Source: JBCDBD01 sp039184335 (lineage in GTDB: Bacteria; Bacteroidota; Bacteroidia; Flavobacteriales; Flavobacteriaceae). Taken from it: a DNA stretch of 64,000 nucleotides. The notes beneath the pieces are model-generated. The model was not told where the DNA came from and did not search any database. It saw only the letters and a program-made list of their open reading frames with translations. The DNA is taken from the NCBI GenBank assembly GCA_039184335.1, contig JBCDBD010000005.1:62001-126000 (forward strand), in the 5' to 3' direction. The position numbers and the translations under genes are program-made. Of the stretch, positions 61,855-64,000 are shown one piece after another. Each line of letters opens with the position of its first letter. Position 1 is the first letter of the stretch.

Positions 61855-63005
61855 CCCACACTCAAAAAACAAGGCACTACCTAACCTTTGCGATGTTCTT
61901 TTTTATGGCCTTCACCATCATGTTTTGTGATTCGTACAACCCTAAAACCATATTGACCCCAACTGGTGCGCGTATAGACAATACAGGCCTGAAGAAATTC
62001 ATTGCCGCCCAAATGGCGCAGTACCAAGTACCTGGGCTAGCCATTGCCATTATCAACGGCGATAGCATTGTCTTTCAGGAAACCTTTGGTGTCACCACGA
62101 TGGGGAGTTCAGAAAAAATGGGTCAAAAAACAATATTTGAAGCTGCATCCCTCTCTAAGCCCCTATTTGCATATTTTGTCATGAAGCAGGTTGACAAAGG
62201 CCTATTGGATCTTGATACCCCCCTATACCAATATGTGGATTATACCGACATCATACACGACCAACGTTATAAGCTGATCACCCCGCGTATGGTGTTGTCC
62301 CATACTACCGGGCTTCCCAATTGGAGGTCAGGGCAGCTCAATTTTCGTTTTGCCCCAGGTACACGTTATGCGTATTCTGGAGAAGGTTTTCAATATCTTG
62401 CCCGTGCCACCGCACAAGTAAACAACGTAGATCGCGATGGGCTTTTTGAGGTATTTGAACGTGATGTCGCCCAACCGCTAAACGCCACAAGGCTGTATTT
62501 TTACTGGAACGAAGATGTGGCCCAACATAAGGCCACAGGGCATCGAGAAGGAAAGGTGGGGTCCAATGGCCCATCAGACTTTCGAACCGAAGAATTTGGT
62601 TCAGCACATAACCTACATACCGATATTGAAAGCTATGCCCGTTTCATTGCTGCAATACTTTCGCAAAAAAACCTTTCTGAAGGGGCTTTTCAAGAGATGC
62701 TGAAACCTCAAGTGGCCATCCCGACCGAAGATTATGAGAGCGTGGTGTCGGGCAATACCCGTTGGAGTCTCGGTTTTGGGGTGAAAGAGACCCCCAACGG
62801 CCCCATGTATTCCCATGGGGGAAACAACGGTTTTTTTACGGCCTATATGCTGTTTTATCCTGAAAGGGAATTTGGTTTGGTATTGTTCTCAAACTCTGAA
62901 AAAATCATGTTCTCTAATTTTACAAATGAAATTGCTTCCTATCTTCAAACAGATTTGCGTATGGACTTGGGCGCTTTGAACCGATTAATGGCCAAATACG
63001 AATAA
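61851..63005 (+). CDS. Class C beta-lactamase-family serine hydrolase, lipoprotein
   Basis: A 384-residue exported enzyme. The signal contains T-I-M-F-C (Cys26), a possible lipobox. The catalytic S100-L-S-K103 is in A-A-S-L-S-K-P-L, Y-S-G (175-177) stands where Y-x-N is usual, and the late H-G-G-N-N-G is the KTG-like box. The S-L-S-K type is common in esterase-like or D-peptidase members. It is coupled to the upstream lipoprotein and probably to the peptidase that follows 2 bp later. Confidence 0.85.
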   Translation: MTHTQKTRHYLTFAMFFFMAFTIMFCDSYNPKTILTPTGARIDNTGLKKFIAAQMAQYQVPGLAIAIINGDSIVFQETFGVTTMGSSEKMGQKTIFEAASLSKPLFAYFVMKQVDKGLLDLDTPLYQYVDYTDIIHDQRYKLITPRMVLSHTTGLPNWRSGQLNFRFAPGTRYAYSGEGFQYLARATAQVNNVDRDGLFEVFERDVAQPLNATRLYFYWNEDVAQHKATGHREGKVGSNGPSDFRTEEFGSAHNLHTDIESYARFIAAILSQKNLSEGAFQEMLKPQVAIPTEDYESVVSGNTRWSLGFGVKETPNGPMYSHGGNNGFFTAYMLFYPEREFGLVLFSNSEKIMFSNFTNEIASYLQTDLRMDLGALNRLMAKYE

Positions 63006-63007
63006 AC

Positions 63008-64000
63008 ATGAAAAAAAGTACAGTTCTTATACTACTATTGACCATCGGCATTTATGGTTTCGCCCAAAAGCCTAGGGGTAGGGACCTTAAAATTCCGTTT
63101 GAAGGTACGCCAGGTACGTTCAATGCCATCACCGATGTCACAGGGGTTGAAGTCGGTTACAGCACCCTAATTTCAGGAGAGGGGAAAAACATTTTAGGAA
63201 AAGGACCGGTCAGAACCGGGGTGACAGCCATATTTCCTAGGGGCAAAGCGAAAAAGTTCAGCCCTGTCTATGCCAATTGGTACAGCTTGAACGGTAATGG
63301 TGAAATGACGGGTACCACTTGGGTAACAGAATCAGGTTTTTTAGAGACCCCCATACTGATCACCAACACCAACAGCGTGGGTATCGTTCGTGATGCCGTA
63401 TTGAAATGGTATGTGGATACAGATTGGTACCGTGGGGAAAATTGGTGGTATACCTACCCGGTAGTGGGAGAAACTTATGATGGTTTTTTAAATGATATCT
63501 ACGGTTTTCATGTTCAAGAAAAACATGTACTTGAGGCGATTGCCGATGCATCGGGTGGCCAGGTCAAGGAAGGAAATGTCGGTGGCGGCACGGGAATGCT
63601 ATGCCTTGGTTTCAAGGGAGGGACTGGAACGGCCTCGAGAATCGTAACGGTGAAAGATACCACTTATACCATAGGTGTACTGGTACAGTCCAACTTTGGA
63701 TCCAAAAAAAACCTAAGGGTTGCTGGTGTACCTGTGGGTCAGGAATTACGGGATACCTTAGATTATATCTACAAGGGCCCTCCGCAATCACGAAGGCAAG
63801 AGGGTGATGGCTCCATCATTGTCGTCGTGGCTACAGATGCCCCATTGCTCCCCCATCAATTAAAGCGCGTCGCACATAGGATTCCGCTCGGTATTGGGGC
63901 CGTTGGGGGGTATGGAAGCAATGGCTCTGGCGATATCTTTATTGCCTTTTCGACAGCAAATGAAAACGCCTTTGACCGCGATACGACCACAATGGTAAAA
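63008..64000 (+). CDS. P1-family (DmpA-like) aminopeptidase, 3' end beyond the window
   Basis: A reading from ATG 63008 stays open to the window edge (331 codons). The signal peptide (about 1-20) is followed by F-E-G-T-P-G-T-F-N-A-I-T-D-V-x-G-V-E-V-G-Y, typical of the S58/P1 peptidases. N-V-G-G-G-T-G-M near 191 and D-G-S-I-I-V-V near 268 match family positions; self-cleavage is expected between G269 and S270. Such enzymes are N-terminal nucleophile aminopeptidases of D- or L-amino acid substrates. It follows the serine hydrolase by 2 bp. Confidence 0.85.
   Translation, partial: MKKSTVLILLLTIGIYGFAQKPRGRDLKIPFEGTPGTFNAITDVTGVEVGYSTLISGEGKNILGKGPVRTGVTAIFPRGKAKKFSPVYANWYSLNGNGEMTGTTWVTESGFLETPILITNTNSVGIVRDAVLKWYVDTDWYRGENWWYTYPVVGETYDGFLNDIYGFHVQEKHVLEAIADASGGQVKEGNVGGGTGMLCLGFKGGTGTASRIVTVKDTTYTIGVLVQSNFGSKKNLRVAGVPVGQELRDTLDYIYKGPPQSRRQEGDGSIIVVVATDAPLLPHQLKRVAHRIPLGIGAVGGYGSNGSGDIFIAFSTANENAFDRDTTTMVK

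Overview
The window looks like a chromosomal segment of a member of the Flavobacteriaceae (Bacteroidota), probably marine. Supporting signs are the gliding genes gldD and gldE, three TonB-dependent outer-membrane receptors, a DUF4270 lipoprotein, promoters of the Bacteroidota type (TAnnTTTG at -7), A-rich leaders with little Shine-Dalgarno sequence, an F-type ATP synthase operon reduced to atpD-atpC, and ribosomal protein L21 with a C-terminal extension. The genus cannot be fixed from the sequence alone; a Muricauda/Maribacter-like relative is a guess. No rRNA, tRNA, CRISPR array, prophage or insertion sequence was seen.

Layout. 1-466 is a left edge without an intact gene. 467-4092 is a minus-strand run: DUF4301, NadR-like kinase, PnuC-type vitamin transporter, YkoF-type thiamine-binding protein, phosphopantetheinyl transferase; ahcY diverges from it. 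5564-7428 is a LytS/LytTR two-component system facing a TonB receptor (7648) followed by a short-chain dehydrogenase and a membrane-anchored DinB-like protein. 11423-15168 holds an unrecognised membrane protein, a phased repeat array, a 51-residue acidic lipoprotein, a TPR histidine kinase and a response regulator. 15169-15845 has no intact gene. 15846-17198 carries rpmA, rplU and a DUF4199 protein; 17379-21226 a pair of M16 peptidases and a lipoprotein; 21293-24707 gldD, gldE, ssb and mutY; 24830-27465 an HU protein, a 29-residue basic protein, RNase G and RecX. 27462-35689 is the biotin locus (bioB, a ketoacyl synthase, bioA, bioD, DUF2007, bioF) with an inserted divergent GT39-type membrane protein. 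36321-38166 is atpC-atpD, then a TonB receptor, glmS, DUF4270 and a glycogen-synthase-like N-lobe. Divergent from these is panC-panD, a flippase-like protein, an esterase-like protein and radA. 50979-54857 is a minus-strand set (aldo/keto reductase, exonuclease III, GH3). It faces a Nudix-type regulator and a TonB receptor across twin palindromes. The right end has small membrane or Cys-rich orphans, a methyltransferase, a leucine-rich-repeat protein, two exported proteins, and a P1-family peptidase cut by the window edge.

How the genes work together. Most of the window is housekeeping: methyl cycle, ribosome, DNA repair, biotin, pantothenate, ATP synthase and amino-sugar synthesis. Three compact sensory or uptake units stand out: the LytS/LytTR pair facing a receptor, the small lipoprotein with TPR kinase and regulator downstream of four ATGTCA repeats exactly 11 bp apart, and the GH3/Nudix-regulator/receptor locus with two matching 23-bp palindromes. 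Other points of note are an esterase-fold protein with Asp at the expected nucleophile serine, a lone GT5 N-lobe without its K-x-G-G motif, a DUF4270 protein with inserted thrombospondin-type-3 repeats, and a ketoacyl synthase inside a biotin locus that shows no bioC or bioH. I saw no clearly new defence or mobile system.
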